Of a stretch of 64,000 nt of DNA, positions 47,414 to 60,718 are shown piece after piece (the first letter of the stretch is position 1; each line of letters starts with the position of its first letter). The notes under the pieces are model-generated. The model ran no database searches, was not told the DNA's origin, and saw only the letters and a list, made by a program, of their open reading frames with translations. Position numbers and translations under genes: made by a program. Source of the DNA: Phoebastria nigripes (lineage: Eukaryota; Chordata; Aves; Procellariiformes; Diomedeidae); NCBI GenBank assembly GCA_035582835.1, contig JAYKAV010000112.1, forward strand, positions 2,487,304-2,551,303, written 5' to 3'.

Positions 47414-49268
47414 CTTGGAATGAAACACAAGGAAAAGTTCTTTCTCAGACATGTTAATTATTTTCAAATATGGAATCTCTGAGTAAAAGCACTGAAGACG
47501 TGTGACTAAATCAGCCTGCACAAAATCTTTAAATAACCCTGTTTAAGGAGACCAGGAGGACTGACAAGTTTTTTGATAATGAAGTCCCACTCTTGCAAAA
47601 TATATGTGGTTTTGCATTTATTTCATAAGGTTATGTGCTGTGAAGATATGGTACTTGGTTTGGTCACACCCAGTTGTAGATCATAGTAGTCATTCCTCAT
47701 CCAAATGACAGTCTGATGATCTTTTCAAGATCTAGGGTTGATGATGCTTGGTTTTCTCATTAATACCATAGTCAAGCTGACTCAGACTGACAAAGCTGTA
47801 AGTCAAGCACTAGGAAATCTGACAAAGATGGAATAGATGACTTATCATTGAGGGAATTTTTTTTCCCTTAATCACCTACGGTTAAAAATGAACACACAAA
47901 GGTACACCTGTCGTGCCAGTAAATGAGAGCAGTTGCAGTACAAATTATGCAGAATAGAGTGTTGCCAAAAATTCATGCAGAGAAATGAATCTCTTCCTGA
48001 TGGGCATCATTTTCCAAATGGGCTCTTGCATGCTGTTGTGGTTTGAATTGTGAGTTTCATGCAGATACAATCTGCAGTTCAAGTGCACGGGCTGGTGAAC
48101 AGTAGCTGCTTGTCTAGAAAACTGAAAACAAGTGATAGCCTAGCAAATGAGTATTGTAAATTTAAATTAACAGAGANGTTGTCTGCTTTAATCTCTGAGT
48201 GAAGGGCACATTGCTTTCAAAAATATCTCAGTGAAAGAAATAACTCCAGCAGAATTAAGTTTTTGACTTATAAGATCTGTGAATATAACTTTGAGAACTC
48301 AAGGAGTTAAATCTTNCTTGTTGTTGATATATCAGCTGCAAGGAAACTCTCTTAAATGTCTCATTATTCACAAAACCTGTAAAGTAATGTCTAGGTATGA
48401 GTCTCGGTCACTAGCTCCTATGTAAGATGTTCAAACTGTTGTAATGGTTAGCTCAGGCCTGATGGTATACTTCTGTATCTGATAAAAATGATCAGCCATT
48501 TGGGAGAAGGTGAATTTGAAATTTATTTTCCACAAATTAGGTCTTACTGATTTTTTAAAATCTTTTCAAAAGAAAACACACTTCTTGTAATGTCTAAGTA
48601 AATAAATTTCTGCACTATGGCTTCATGTCTTTCTCAGTGGGAAATTATCAATATGTATATGTGGGACTTTCACAGCTACCAAGAGTACAGTCATCTCAGC
48701 AGGCAAAGCAGAGCAATAACATGGCCTCACCTGCCTGCGCTGCCCAAAGCTCCTCCCTCGTGCTGCTAGCACTGCTGATGGAGATCGCAGCTCTTCCCTG
48801 AGCTCTGCAACACTGCGAACCTTCCTCTGCTTCCTTGTGTATTGCTTCCCCCTCGGGTAATTTACGCTGGTCTTTTTTTCTAGTTTATTAGTACTGGAAT
48901 GTTTTATTGGACAGCCTTTTAAAAGTGATTAATGAAGCATTTTCTGTACTGTTATAAAAGATCGTCTAACTTTATTTTTCATCCCCATAGCATCTGAAGT
49001 ACTTCACAGTCTTTTTCCTCATCTTCATGATTTCCCTTGGACAGGGAGATGTGCCATCATTCCTACCTTAAACCTGAGGAACAAAAGCCCAGAGGGGCAG
49101 AGTCCTTGCTCTGCTGAAGTACTGAGGTACTAAAACAGACTCTGACAACATGTAGAAGTCTGAGCTTAAAACTATGACCTATAAAGCCCCACCTAACCTC
49201 TCTGGCATCTGCAGAGGCTGAGGTGTTTGCTGGCCAAGTTTGCTCTTGGTGTAACACTCTTCTTCTGT

Positions 49269-49490
49269 GGGTGTATCTATATTAGGATTCTAGTTCAGAT
49301 AGGAGTGCANTTTTGAAGCCGATCTGGCTGTCCCTCTCACTGTGCTTCATGGAGCAGTCTCACAGCACTCAAGGCAGATTCCTTTCAGATGAACTAAACT
49401 GGGAAATGTATTCCCAAAATGCACCAAATGNTTTTCAGCTGGTAATGGCCACTGAGTCCATGGGCTGAGGCTAGAGCTAGTGTAAGGAAG
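49269..49490. mobile_element. Possible old non-autonomous DNA transposon (MITE-like)
   Basis: The left end, GGTGTATCTATATTAGG (49269-49285), and GAGCTAGTGTAAGG (49474-49487) look like decayed forms of inverted ends of the type TGTCTACACTAG...CTAGTGTAGACA. A second, better right-end word, GCTAGTGTAGACAGAG, lies at 49573-49588. Internal text (CACTGTGCTTCATGGAGCAG, CAGATGAACTAAACTGGG) matches my memory of a dispersed archosaur repeat, without a name. The right end is uncertain. Confidence 0.35.
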
Positions 49491-52400
49491 AATGTATATA
49501 TAGTATGGACATCAGATCCTCCACACCACCTATCTCACTGTACAAATCGGTTCCTTTTGGATCACACTATTTGCTAGTGTAGACAGAGTTTGTAATGGTG
49601 ATGGATGCTGAGGTCTTTACAAGGCAGATCTGACCTCATCTGAAGTCATCCCATGATACCGAGTTTGATATACACATGCAATTCACTCTGACAGCAGTGA
49701 GGATGGCACAAAAATGAAATACAGTGTTATAACATAATTCTCAAAAAAATGTGATCTTTTCTAACAGTGAACCTATATTGGTGAGATGACCCAGGAAATG
49801 GTGTGCATGGGTTCAGTGACCTCTCAGTCTCACAAAGTTCAAATCTCCTTTTCTGAGACAAAACTCCCTTATTGATTTCATTATAGACTGAGCTGGAAGG
49901 TGGTAGCTGTGGTGCCAATAGTACCCAGCCTTGCTATCAAAAATACTCAACTATTCATGAGAGCATGTTTGTATATTTGGGACTGGGACCACCTCCTTTC
50001 TGAGCCTTCATGCAGGAACTGGATTTTTCTTTTTCCTGTTTTTGACCCTACTGGCAAAACATGAAAATGCTTCAGGTGGTCGAATGCCAGAGAAGCTCCT
50101 GTCAGACAGGAGCCCTCACTACCTCCCTGTTGAGCCATCTTCACTTTCAGTGAAGTCAGTTCTTAAATTGTTTGCTACACAGAGATGCAGCTTGAACTGG
50201 ATAGCAGAGGGAATACTCCTCACCTCTTTTTCATGTCCAAGGCTTCTGGCTGCTGTACTTTCCTGGGGAGTGAAAAAAGCAGGTTTGAACAAGTTGAGCT
50301 ATGCTTTCCACCAGTACCCCTTGTGTACAAACCCTTTTGTGTCCACAGAGCAGACTCACTGCCAGTACTCTTCCTCATAACATCTTCCAAGGAAAAAGGT
50401 GTTCCCTCAGAATTGCTGACCAGATTATAAGATATTTTCTCTTATTGCTTCTTTTTTTGGCATGATGCAAAGGAAACATGTTGTAAACCTTAACCATCCT
50501 TAGAATTCACAGGAAAATTATTGGTCATCCACCAGCCACCTGCGGAGGTCTGAATTTGGTTTTTGAAACCTCAAGCCATACCAAGCAAACGTTATCTTTA
50601 GAAGATAAGTTACCTTCATAAAACTCGTCTACCCTGCAGTCTAATGGTGTAATCATGATTGATTTAATTTTATTAAGTCATCAAAGATTCTATTTCCTTT
50701 CTGAATAGCTACAAAAAAATGCATAAGGTCTTAATATGTTGGGATACAAAAAAGCAAATCAAAGTGAAGAACAATTTCTGAGATTTATGAAGCTGTGGTA
50801 CTACTTCAATTTTAATAAAATATAGCAATGACAAAAAAGAAATATAAAAGTATCTAATTATAATTATATAAAATGTAATTGTGCACATTATATAAATGTA
50901 AAATTGTATAAAAAATTGATGGCTAAGCTAGTCATATAATCACATCTCCATTGAAATAACCTTGACGGGTAAAATGGAGTTGGCATTCCATACAGGTGTC
51001 AAATGGAGAGGAATATTTATTAAGCATAGTTAATTTCAAGTGGGTTTTTTCATGTTTTGATTCTCTCATCCTATTTTCATAATTTAACACTATCAGCCTT
51101 TGCCTTTCCCTTTCATTTTTTTGCATTCATTCAACAATAAGGTAGACTATACCTCAAATTAGGGACTGAATTCATCTCATCTTAACCTGGTTAGCTACAA
51201 GATGAGTGCCTACATGTGAGCAATTGGCTTGGCTCCACTCTAGTCAATAGCAATCTAGTCAACACCAGTCAATGGAGAGCAACATTGCAGTCTAAAATAG
51301 CCACCAGGTAAACCATCCTTTATATACCATTGCTTATGTTTACTAAATCTCTGTCAGCACTAACAGGAGCTAAGAGAGCTCAAAATTAGCCACCAAAGTT
51401 AAGCAAGATGAATCTTATCCCAAGCATCTATTCTTTTGGTCCTCTACATTCATCAACATCTATGTGCATATGTTGCTGTGATATCCTGTCCTATAACAAG
51501 TTTTTTTCTTGTTCTTACCAGTGTACTTTATCAGTTCTGCATTAATAATACTTTTTAAATGATTCTCTGGTCATATGTTTTATGTGACTTGTTTCACAGC
51601 TTACCATAAACCTTGCAACATGCGACATTTATATAAATTAGTGCATTATAATGACTTTGGTAATTCTTTACACCAATAATTGTATTGAAATCCAGGCATG
51701 TCTTCCAAGACACTTAAGTCTTAAATGCTTATATAGACACTCCATTTGCTGTATTGAGAAAAAGGTCAATGACTTCAGATTGCTAAGATGCATATCCATT
51801 TTTGTAAATATTTGCAGCCTGTGTTTCTGTCTTCCTTCCAGTATTTTGTACTGATCCTGTTTGGGAAATACTTATGTTCTGTAGCAACATGCAAGAGACT
51901 GTCCTTAGTTCCCTTCCGGAGGGGTTGTTTATTCTTCTCTTCTTTTAGTACTTATCAGCCCCGCCCTGTTGTCAATCCCAGCTTTTAAGTCTGGAGGACA
52001 CTTCAGCTTCTTCCACTCTAGGAAAAAAAAGGCTGAAAAATACAAAATTAATATTGGTAGTATTAGTTTATCCATATAAACAAGGGTTTCAAATTAGACC
52101 ATCAGTATACATTGCATTGACCTCAGCTCACTAAGTTATGCAATTTATCCTCAAGTTATTCAAGGTTTCTGGTCTTCGTTGCAGGGAAATCTGGCATCTT
52201 AGTCTGCCTCCAGGAAACTCCCAAAATCTTCACCCTGCCCTTTATAGTTCAGACTGAGTTTGTGCCTTATGGGCAAGAGTATGATTTTAACCATACTGAT
52301 GTTAAAAGATGGAGACGTGCTACTTATTTTCTAGCAAGCAAGGAAGTTAGCCAGCTGCTGATGCATGTGTCGTACAGGTATAGAGACTGGAGAAACAAAC

Positions 52401-52734
52401 TGGGCAGAAAGCCCAGTCATTCCACTGGAGTAAACAAGAAAGCCATAAAAACAGCCACCTCATTGGCAGGAAGAAATCAGATCAGACAGTAGATAACAGA
52501 GCAGTAGCTTGTAGCCCAGATAGGGATTTGGGTTGTCCTTACTTATAAAAAAGTGTTGCTTTCTTTTTATTGCCTGTTCATGCTAATTTTCAGGAGTGCA
52601 ATGCCCCAGGGAAAAACATGCTTGATAGGACACTTAATGCTAGACCAGATGGATCTATCATACAGCTTACAACTCCTTTCTTCCTTAGATTGCACTGTTG
52701 TCTTTCCTCTGTTGTTTTACCACACTGCACCTAC

Positions 52735-52880
52735 TCCTTAGCACCCTTTCTAGCCCTTTTTCTCTGAAACCCCTCCAGTTTGTCAACATTTTTCTGGCAA
52801 TTTGGTATTCAGTTAGAAAGCAGCCAAGGTGCAGTAGATGAAAGGCCTGCTTCTTTCCTGCTTCATGAATCCTTTGGGTA
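52735..52880 (-). mobile_element. Old CR1 fragment, minus strand
   Basis: CCCTCCAGTTTGTCAACATTTTTCTGGCAATTTGGTATTCAG-like text (52770-52812), followed by AGCCAAGGTGCAGTAGATGAAAGG, is a diverged reverse complement of the CR1 ORF2 segment that encodes the 'RPHLEYC...vLe.vQrra' region. Both ends are worn. It is a small, dead fragment. Confidence 0.45.
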
Positions 52881-55800
52881 CCCATCTCCAAAATGACACT
52901 GGATTTTTATCCTGTCATATTGCATTAGAGACATGGCTGTAAATCTCTGCTCACTATTGCCTTCCATCTTTCAGGATTAGAGCACGCCAGTGTCTTTTCT
53001 CACACAGAGAATATTTATGATGAAACTTACNGTTATACTGCTCACTGTATTTCAGAATTACATTTTAAAGTGTGGGTGAATAAGAAGACATGAAGTAAGG
53101 AGGGAAAGTTATGTTATGCCATTATGCTTATAACCACGTAGGCGTCTGCAGTAAGTAACAGTCACTTCATATTTAGTAAAGCTTGCATATTGATTATAGA
53201 GTATAAAACTGTTAATTTGAACATGCAAGTTTTATAAATGTAAAAGTCCTGAGAAAAACACAAAGAAAAGTCTTAGATTCCCACTATAAAAGGTATAGAG
53301 GCACAAAAAAATGTATCTACCTTCCCTAGGAGTCATCTCACCTCATTTTAGCTATATAAAATGTATGCATCCATTTTAAACCTGGTTTTGGGTCCCTGTT
53401 TTAGCATTTAGGGAAAAAAAAAANAANCACCTTTCTAAGATGTGGGGTGAATTACCTTCTGGAGGTGCCTGGTTTTTTCCTCATTGACTATAGAAATAGG
53501 CTGTTGAGATGAGTCATCTGTCCTAATTCAAGCACCTNAAGGTTGATCTACATCTGACCTGCTTGCCCTGTGCTCCTTTTATGGTCACTGTAGAGAAGCA
53601 GGCCTCCTCCACAATACAGTTCATCTCATCCTTAGTGTCTGAAGTAGATCAGATGAACCACTTTTGCCAGATGTCTTTTGCTTTCCACTTATAAGAAAGA
53701 GTTACTTACTCTGAAATAGACATCTGGAGTTTAGACGTCTCAAATCTGGTCAGACGAATTTTGTTTNTTTGAGCTAGATGACCTCAGGCTCTTCCCCAAT
53801 GCTTACAACCTGAAGTGAAGACATCAATGTTCAGAGGAGTGGGAGANGTCTGTGCCTGCTGGTATGCATAGGCATGGCACCTTGCAGTCCCTCAAGCAAG
53901 TGGGCTTCAGAATCCAAGCCCACAGTGCTGCTGGGAAGCTGGATTAATTAATTAAGCAGGACAGCATCACACTATTTATAAGCACAAATACACTGCTTCC
54001 AGCCAGTGTATCTGACTGGCATTGTGGCATATGGACGGTGTAGGCACACCAGCTCCTTCTGAAGCAGCTTAGGTACCTCTGTCATGGAGCAAGACAAGGG
54101 ATACAGGCAACTTCTAAATCTGCTGCTGGAAGTGAGAAGTGCGTGTGGGGTAACAGGTAAACAAGTGAATGCATTGCACTGAAATTGGGAAGGAGGACTT
54201 CACATCTATTCAGGCTTTCAGATTGTAGTCATTGTTATGTTACCACCCTTTCAGGTGAGGGTAAGCAGTATTCCATGGGATGAACTCTGTGAGAATATCC
54301 TACTATTAAACTGCACACTTCATAGTGTTCAAATTCTAAGATAAAGCACATCAAAGACCTCTAAATTATTTTGCAAAAATTTCCATGTGGCTACAGAAGT
54401 GCTTTAAAGTACAGTTCATTTTTATCCTCTCTGTGGTCATCCTCTTGGAAATACTGACTAAGACATCTTTTTCAAGAAGCTCTTTTCATTTTCAGTCTTT
54501 TGTGACTCAGTTCTATTATAATTCTGCTCCGCCATACATTTTTTCCTGGAGTCTTTTTTTTAATAGATCTATCTTTTTCTTTTTTTTAACTGCATGGTGT
54601 CCTTCCCTTTCCAGTCTTGCCCCATCTGATTAAAATTACACAGCTTGTTTCAGAGGCTGGATCCAGTAATTGGCTTTCTGAATCCTCCCCTGATCCTACA
54701 TACAGTCTGACCCTCCTGCAGAATGGGCATCTTTGTTTCATTGCTTCTCTTTTATGGTCTCTCCCCTGTAATGGTTTGGTCTGACTTTCACCTTTGAGCA
54801 TGTTCTGAAGCTATAAGATCGCTGTTGGCTTAAATCTTATTTTGTTCTTCATGATGGGAACTTTGTAAGCTGATCTTTGCATTAAGAACAGACATCTAGC
54901 TGCTGCCCTGCAGGTTTTGGCAAAGGCGGAGAATGGGATGCAACTGATGTCCCACTCCCAAATCCACCTCTAGGCCTCAGTAGCGTAAGAAGAATGGCGT
55001 GCTGCTGCCCCAGAGAGGGGGAGCTGTGCTGCCTGTGACCATGGACAGAGACACTAGGGCCAAAGAGGTGTAACGGGAAGAGAGATGGACAGCCCACCAA
55101 GAAGAGGCTCAGGAGCCTTGTTACCATGAGAAGGAGACAAGAGCTGCCATACATTTATTCTGTATCTGTATGAACACTTGTTTGAAAAGGTTCCTATTTA
55201 TTATTCTGGGCAAACCAAAGAAATGGCAAATAAAAGTAGCAACATCCATTCAAATAAGCTATGTTTTAAAACTCTTAGGAGAGAAAAAAAAGAAAATCCC
55301 GTCATTTTTACAAACCCAAGGCAAAATGATAAGTCTTGCAATAGACTTTAAAGCTCAGTCTTTCTAAAGGGAAAAAAAAAAGCCAGAAAGCACTGAACTG
55401 ACAGCCTGCATGTTTTGGAGCATGCCAGAACACAGTTCTACTCAGTGAAAATGCAAAACCCTATAGATACCATCTATATAGAATGTAATAAATTCAAGCA
55501 TTAATTTTGCACAGTGGAAACAAAAGCACTTGCATAATANTGTCTCAAAATCAAGTGTGGCTATTTTTTGGGTGTTTGTTACTCTACGTGATACTGAACT
55601 CGTTAATCTTTTAAAGCTGTTTTCTTTGGGTCTCCTTATTTGCCTGATAAATTTATTATAACATTATTCACTAGCAGCCGAAACTACTGTAGTAAGCCTC
55701 TTGTAGGTTTTTATAGCTACAATCATTCTTCTACAACATTTTATTCTTGATAATAAGAGTAGCTGTAGTTTTTGACAATTAAAAGCTGTGCTGGATGCAT

Positions 55801-57481
55801 GTTTTCCCTTTACAGTGCTATTGATTTCAATGTGTCACTGGTAGTTCTGCCTACCACCTCTCCTCCAGTTTGTCTTTTTTCTGTCCTCAGGCTCTACTAC
55901 ATCTACCNGATGCTGCCTTTTCCAGTGCAACTCTCTGGAAGAGTTTGCATCTGCCAACAACAGGGGCAAGGTTCATGAGTGCGGTAGGATCTGACTTAAA
56001 AAACTCCTTGCATTTCAAGCATCTTTTTGGGGAGGTGGCAAAATCCTTGTCCCCTTGGAACTGTCCGCATGAACTTACTCATTCAGTAATGGTCTGGTTT
56101 TAGAAAATTAATTCTGAAGGAACATTTCGTACACTATATATTATGAGTGCAGACAAGTAGCCGGCCACTGATGAGAGAAAACAAAGTCTTTTACTTCTGT
56201 AAATCAACCCTCTGATCATTCTCATATAAGCTGTGGGCAAAGCCTCTTNCTGCTGTGCCCCAGAGGATGCTGTGCCCCTATATCCTTGCTTAGAGTTCAC
56301 CCTGTGACTTTACCTCTGCATTGCCTGGGTTACCTGTTTCTGCAGGGCAGGAGCAGTTAGGAGCTTTCCAAGGACAATTCTGTGTGATGACCTATTGTTG
56401 TCTCTTACCACCACTTTCCAAGACCTGCAAATAAAAGANCAAGCTGATTTTAATATCTTTACACAATTCTTGCTAATCAAGAGAACTGCCTTTTTTACTT
56501 ACATGTTTGGTTACTGTTATTGGATCATGCTTTTACTCTTACATGTGTCTGCTTGCCTTCCTTATCCGAGATAACAATTACCAACTGAATTCATTAACCA
56601 TTTACCTTGTCTTGAAATAAAAATTATTGACAGGCCCCCATGACATTTGTGAAAAGCAGTGTTTATGAGTGAACTTTAAAGGTTCAAACCCTAGAAATGC
56701 AAAGTATACCATTCGATGAAATAATATTTTTAGCCTTTTACACTTCAAGAGTCACTCTCAATGGTAATTTATTTCTACAGTCTTCTCTTCATATAGCAAC
56801 TCTGTGGTAAACAGAATAAACTTGTCTCCCATAAACCTTATAGTTCCTGTTAATTTATATTCTTTTTTAGGAGATGGAGGAGGGTGGAGGGAATGTTACA
56901 GTGGCACAACTCTGCCAGAAGCTCAAGAATTAGTTACAAATACTTTCTACTTTCCAGTAGTCATCTGTTCCATTTTTGAGTCCCTCAGACTGTGTCAGCA
57001 GTCATAATGTTCATAAGGGAGCCATATGGCATCACAAGAAAAAGGGAGGTAAACATGCGTCATCTGTGTACAAGTAAGCTGAACTTCTTTCTAGATAGAC
57101 AGTCCAGCAATAAAAAAAATGGTCTGAATCTTTAAACCAAAATGCTATTATCCCATTTATTATCCCCTTTTCCTATTTTGCTAATTCTAAAGAGGGATTA
57201 TTGTTCCTTTACTCAGGGGAAGAGTCTCTTACTTCCCAGCAGAGAAGGAAATTTAAATTTAACTTTAAATTTAAAAAATAATTTAGTTTAATGCTGGAAA
57301 TCTAACATTTCTGTAGTTGTAGAGAACAATGTAAGTGTCGCTGGACCCTTTGAACTTACATACATTGCATGTATTAGGCCACTTTGCAACCCTGTCTTAT
57401 TGTATGTGAGAATTCAGCTCTGTAACTTTTAAAATAAGAGAACAGCATATTGTATGTAGCTCCATAATGATTAATGATGTA

Positions 57482-57512
57482 TTTCCTCCATCATGATTAA
57501 TGATGGAGGAAA
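57482..57512. repeat. Perfect 13-bp hairpin
   Basis: TTTCCTCCATCAT (57482-57494) and ATGATGGAGGAAA (57500-57512) are perfect reverse complements around GATTA. A related ATAATGATTAATGATG word lies about 30 bases to the left. This could be a local inversion-duplication or a transcribed hairpin; nothing in the sequence separates these. Confidence 0.9.
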
Positions 57513-57664
57513 GTGATTCTATTTAGTCAAGTGTGATTCTTATCTTATATTTAAATACACTTGAAATCAGAAATACATAAACGAGTCACTGATCTTCTTG
57601 GTCTCTTAAAACCAAACTCCAGGAGAGAAAACTGATCCAGNTGAAGAAATTCCAAGTGCAGCTT

Positions 57665-57928
57665 TTATTTTGAATGGAGGTGAAGAAGGTCTTCTGGCAC
57701 TGATTGCATCTCAGCGCTGCTGCTTGAACCTNTGTTCATGGGAATGGAAAGAACATCAAGCGCACTTGGTTTCTGGCTGATCCTGATACTTAAATGAGGT
57801 TCTGCTGCAGTTCCCTTGGTTGAACAAAATGAAACAGAGCTTTTTTTCCAGCTAACTACTGTGCTGTACTGCCAAGAGGCCCCTATCATAATAAGAGAAC
57901 ATTTCTGGTGTATACCTCTAGGATACAT
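57665..57928 (-). other. Open frame of unknown status, minus strand
   Basis: The frame runs 87 codons from ATG at 57928 to TAA at 57667-57665. Its second half reads in a protein-like way (ISQKPSALDVLSIPMN, then a Ser-rich run, then EDLLHLHSK) and the stop overlaps AATAAA, a polyadenylation signal. A possible acceptor, TTCAACCAAG, lies upstream at about 57815. I do not recognise the protein. It may be a terminal exon or chance. Confidence 0.15.
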
Positions 57929-58592
57929 TTTATGGATGAATTATTAGTTTGAAACCCAGCCTGCTTCAACAATTATGTATAAAATTGACTTTCTATTTAC
58001 CTGATTTGTAACTTCCAAGAGCATTTTCCAACTTGAACAGCATCATTTCGAAGTGGCACAATGGTACTATGTACAGTTGCGTACAGCAATGACTCATGAG
58101 CACAACACGTACAAGGTTTTCCATAATTTTCATGTATTTCTTATGAAATACAGTAAAGATTTTTTAATGATAAAGACATTAAGAGAGATTTGATATAAAA
58201 GATCCCTTTCCTGATAAAGACTATGCAGTCCTTACAGAAGGGTGTGGGGAAGAGGAAGGAAAAAGGCTAAGGTTCAACAAACACTGAAAAGTTGTTGTTC
58301 ACTCAGACTGCCCCTCCTCTTACTTACACTGATGTAACTGAAGTAGGAAATACAAATTTGCAAAGAAGCTAAGAGCCAAATCTATAATACAATATTGGGA
58401 CACATTTTGTAATGCAAGCACACTGCTTGCTTTTCTAGGATCCTGCAAAGATGTTAGCATATGTTTGTGCCAACAGCAGGACTAGTCCAGCCATCCACTC
58501 AGGACTGGGGCACTAGCTAAATGCAATTAAAATTCGCACTGTATGCCTTTATTTTCCAGCATTTCTTCTTTTTAGGAAACTTAATGTTACAG

Positions 58593-58799
58593 TACATATG
58601 AAAACAAATTCATAAAGAAAGTGGCACATTTCCTGAAGGTACCTAATTCTTCATTATTGTGTACCCATCAATCCCAAATGCACAAAGAAGCTGGAGGCAA
58701 GAGGAAGGGGAGGAGTGATAGCCAGAGCAGTGGAAAGAAAGAGAAAAGCAGCTTCAACAGACTGAAGAAGCTGTTTCATGGATTTCCCTTCACTGGAGG
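58593..58799 (+). other. Candidate exon of unknown gene, plus strand
   Basis: The reading frame is open from 58585 through a plausible acceptor (GTTACAG, ending 58592) to a plausible donor (GGAG|GTATGC at about 58799). The translation is basic and Ser-rich, with a KRKGRSDSQSSGKKEKSSF segment followed by NRLKKLFHGF. That is more protein-like than neighbouring frames, but a purine-rich tract alone would also give Lys/Arg/Ser/Glu. No domain is recognised and no partner exon was found. Confidence 0.18.
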
Positions 58800-60431
58800 T
58801 ATGCATTCACAGGAACCATTGTCGGGTACACACTCGAGGTTTAAAAGTTCAAATTTCCACAAACATTTTGTGTGTGTATGGNGCAGCAGAATACTTCCAG
58901 AAAAACACTTCTGAACCCAGAAAAAACAAATCCAGATCGAAGGCCTTGGTGGAGTGGGATGGTGAAGTACAGGAGCAGGCAAGGGACTTTAGCAAACACA
59001 TGGAGATTTTTAGGCAGTCATAAAGCTCAACTTGTAGGGCATGAGGTGGAGTGGGTGCTACACACTAATTAATGGCTCTTGCAAAAATCATCTTTTCCAG
59101 CTACAGGCACAGCATAGTCCAGAAATTTCTGAGGAGAAGGGTATAGACTTACTACATCCAAATCTTGGGGCATTTTAAGAACAAAAGCAACCATCCTGCA
59201 ATAAGTACCCAAAAAGACCCTGGTCCACTCTTTGTTCCCTAATGTTCTCCTCTAGGACAAAATGGGCATATAATATTATATGGAGAATCTTTGCATTGCC
59301 TTTAGTGTACCTTTGGGCTTTTCTGTTGGACCAAGATTGATTGTCTGTTTACAAGTGAGTTATAAGACAAGTAAATATACTGCAGATCACATCTGGGTTA
59401 AGATTACGGAGGTGGCTACAGAAGCTGATAAATTATTTTTTGTACTGGAGACCAATACACGATGCAATCCAGAACCATAATTCATAATGTATTAATATGT
59501 AAGTCTTAAAAGTGAGCTAGCAAGAGATTTACAGGCTGAAGCTGTTCTTCTGCTACAGCATGAGACAGCTTCCAGCGCAGCTTTTGTAAACACAATAAAT
59601 GGTAGAGGAGTCAATATTGATTGATCGGGCTCAACACATTCAGTTTCAAAAGGATGTGGAATAGTGAAAAAATTGTTTGGCTTAACAAATAAGTGGTGGA
59701 AGCTTTTCTAGACACACAGCAAATAGAAGAACTTAATTGCCAACCTGGTTGTATATACATAGAGTGCTGGGCTTCGAATTTCATCCAATAATGCTCTAGT
59801 AACATGCCTATGTTTTAAAAGGCACATAATGTTCTTGCTTTCACTGGTTTTATTTAGTCTCTGGGCAGATCTGACATTGCTGGCTTTAATTCTTGAACAG
59901 AGTGTTCATTTGTTTTCAGAGGTTATATAAAATGCTACATATATGCATTTCAAAACAAATAGTATTAATTAAAATGCCAATTTCATCTATAGTTTAGCAC
60001 TGGGTCATATTAAATTAATATGCAGGGGCTGTACAAACTTTTAATAAGAATATTAAGAGTGAAAAATTCTTTATTTTAACATGTCACTGTTCCCTTACCA
60101 GCTTCACTGAAATCAAAGAGGATCTTTCAGTGAGTAATTTCTCAACATTATGAGAGATGAGTTTGCAATCTATCTTTGGTCAGTTCTAATTTTTAAATAA
60201 TAGGGTATCAGGAATCTCTGGATTGGTTTATGGTCTAAGCACTGAATGACTTGTACAATTCTTCTGATATTACGCCAAGGAAAATTTAAAGAAAAGAATT
60301 AGGTAAGCAGTTTAGAAACCAATGGTGTAAAGACAAGTTGCAAGCTCTTACTCAATTTTGGTTAACTGGTCAAGAAGCCGGGCTAAGGAAAAGGAACTGG
60401 TGCTATTCAATCCATCGATTACATTTCATTT

Positions 60432-60718
60432 GGACTATGTCTATACTAGTAAATAAATATGCTAAGGACCACCCTCAGGCATTGAAGCCAAATGGCACAG
60501 AAGAGCCCAAGTGCACACTATTAACACTCTGACTTCTCAAAATACAGTAGCTGCATGCAAACCGCCCTTCGGGAACGGTTGCTTGGCCATGCTGTGATCT
60601 GAGCTGTGCCCAGGAATTTGGCCCAGACTGTGTCAGTACAATGAGTCTTGTTCCAGGGCCTGGCAATGCTTTCTGGCACCAATTAATTTGATAATGTAGA
60701 ACTAGCTTTGTAGACCAG
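60432..60718. mobile_element. Possible old non-autonomous DNA transposon (MITE-like)
   Basis: The left end GGACTATGTCTATACTAG (60432-60449) and right end CTAGCTTTGTAGACCAG (60702-60718) form an imperfect inverted repeat of the same TGTCTACACTAG type as the candidate at 49.3 kb. Internal text such as GGTTGCTTGGCCATGCTGTG (60579-60598) and GAATTTGGCCCAGACTGTG (about 60614) feels like a dispersed repeat. No target duplication is evident. Confidence 0.35.

Larger units (their letters stand above)
44234..52734. other. Single-copy non-coding DNA with hairpins and a possible MITE
   Basis: No gene is recognised; the longest frame is 112 codons (50042-50380) without a domain. The stretch contains two perfect hairpins at 44958-45047, a T-rich tract at 47372-47413, a possible old DNA transposon at 49269-49490 and a very AT-rich patch at 50810-50925. 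Confidence 0.45.
52881..60430. other. Single-copy non-coding DNA, with two frames worth a check
   Basis: I recognise no certain gene. A plus frame at 58593-58799 and a minus frame at 57928-57665 have more protein-like composition than the rest and are described separately. AT-rich palindromic text lies at 57249-57274 and a strong hairpin at 57482-57512. Confidence 0.4.
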
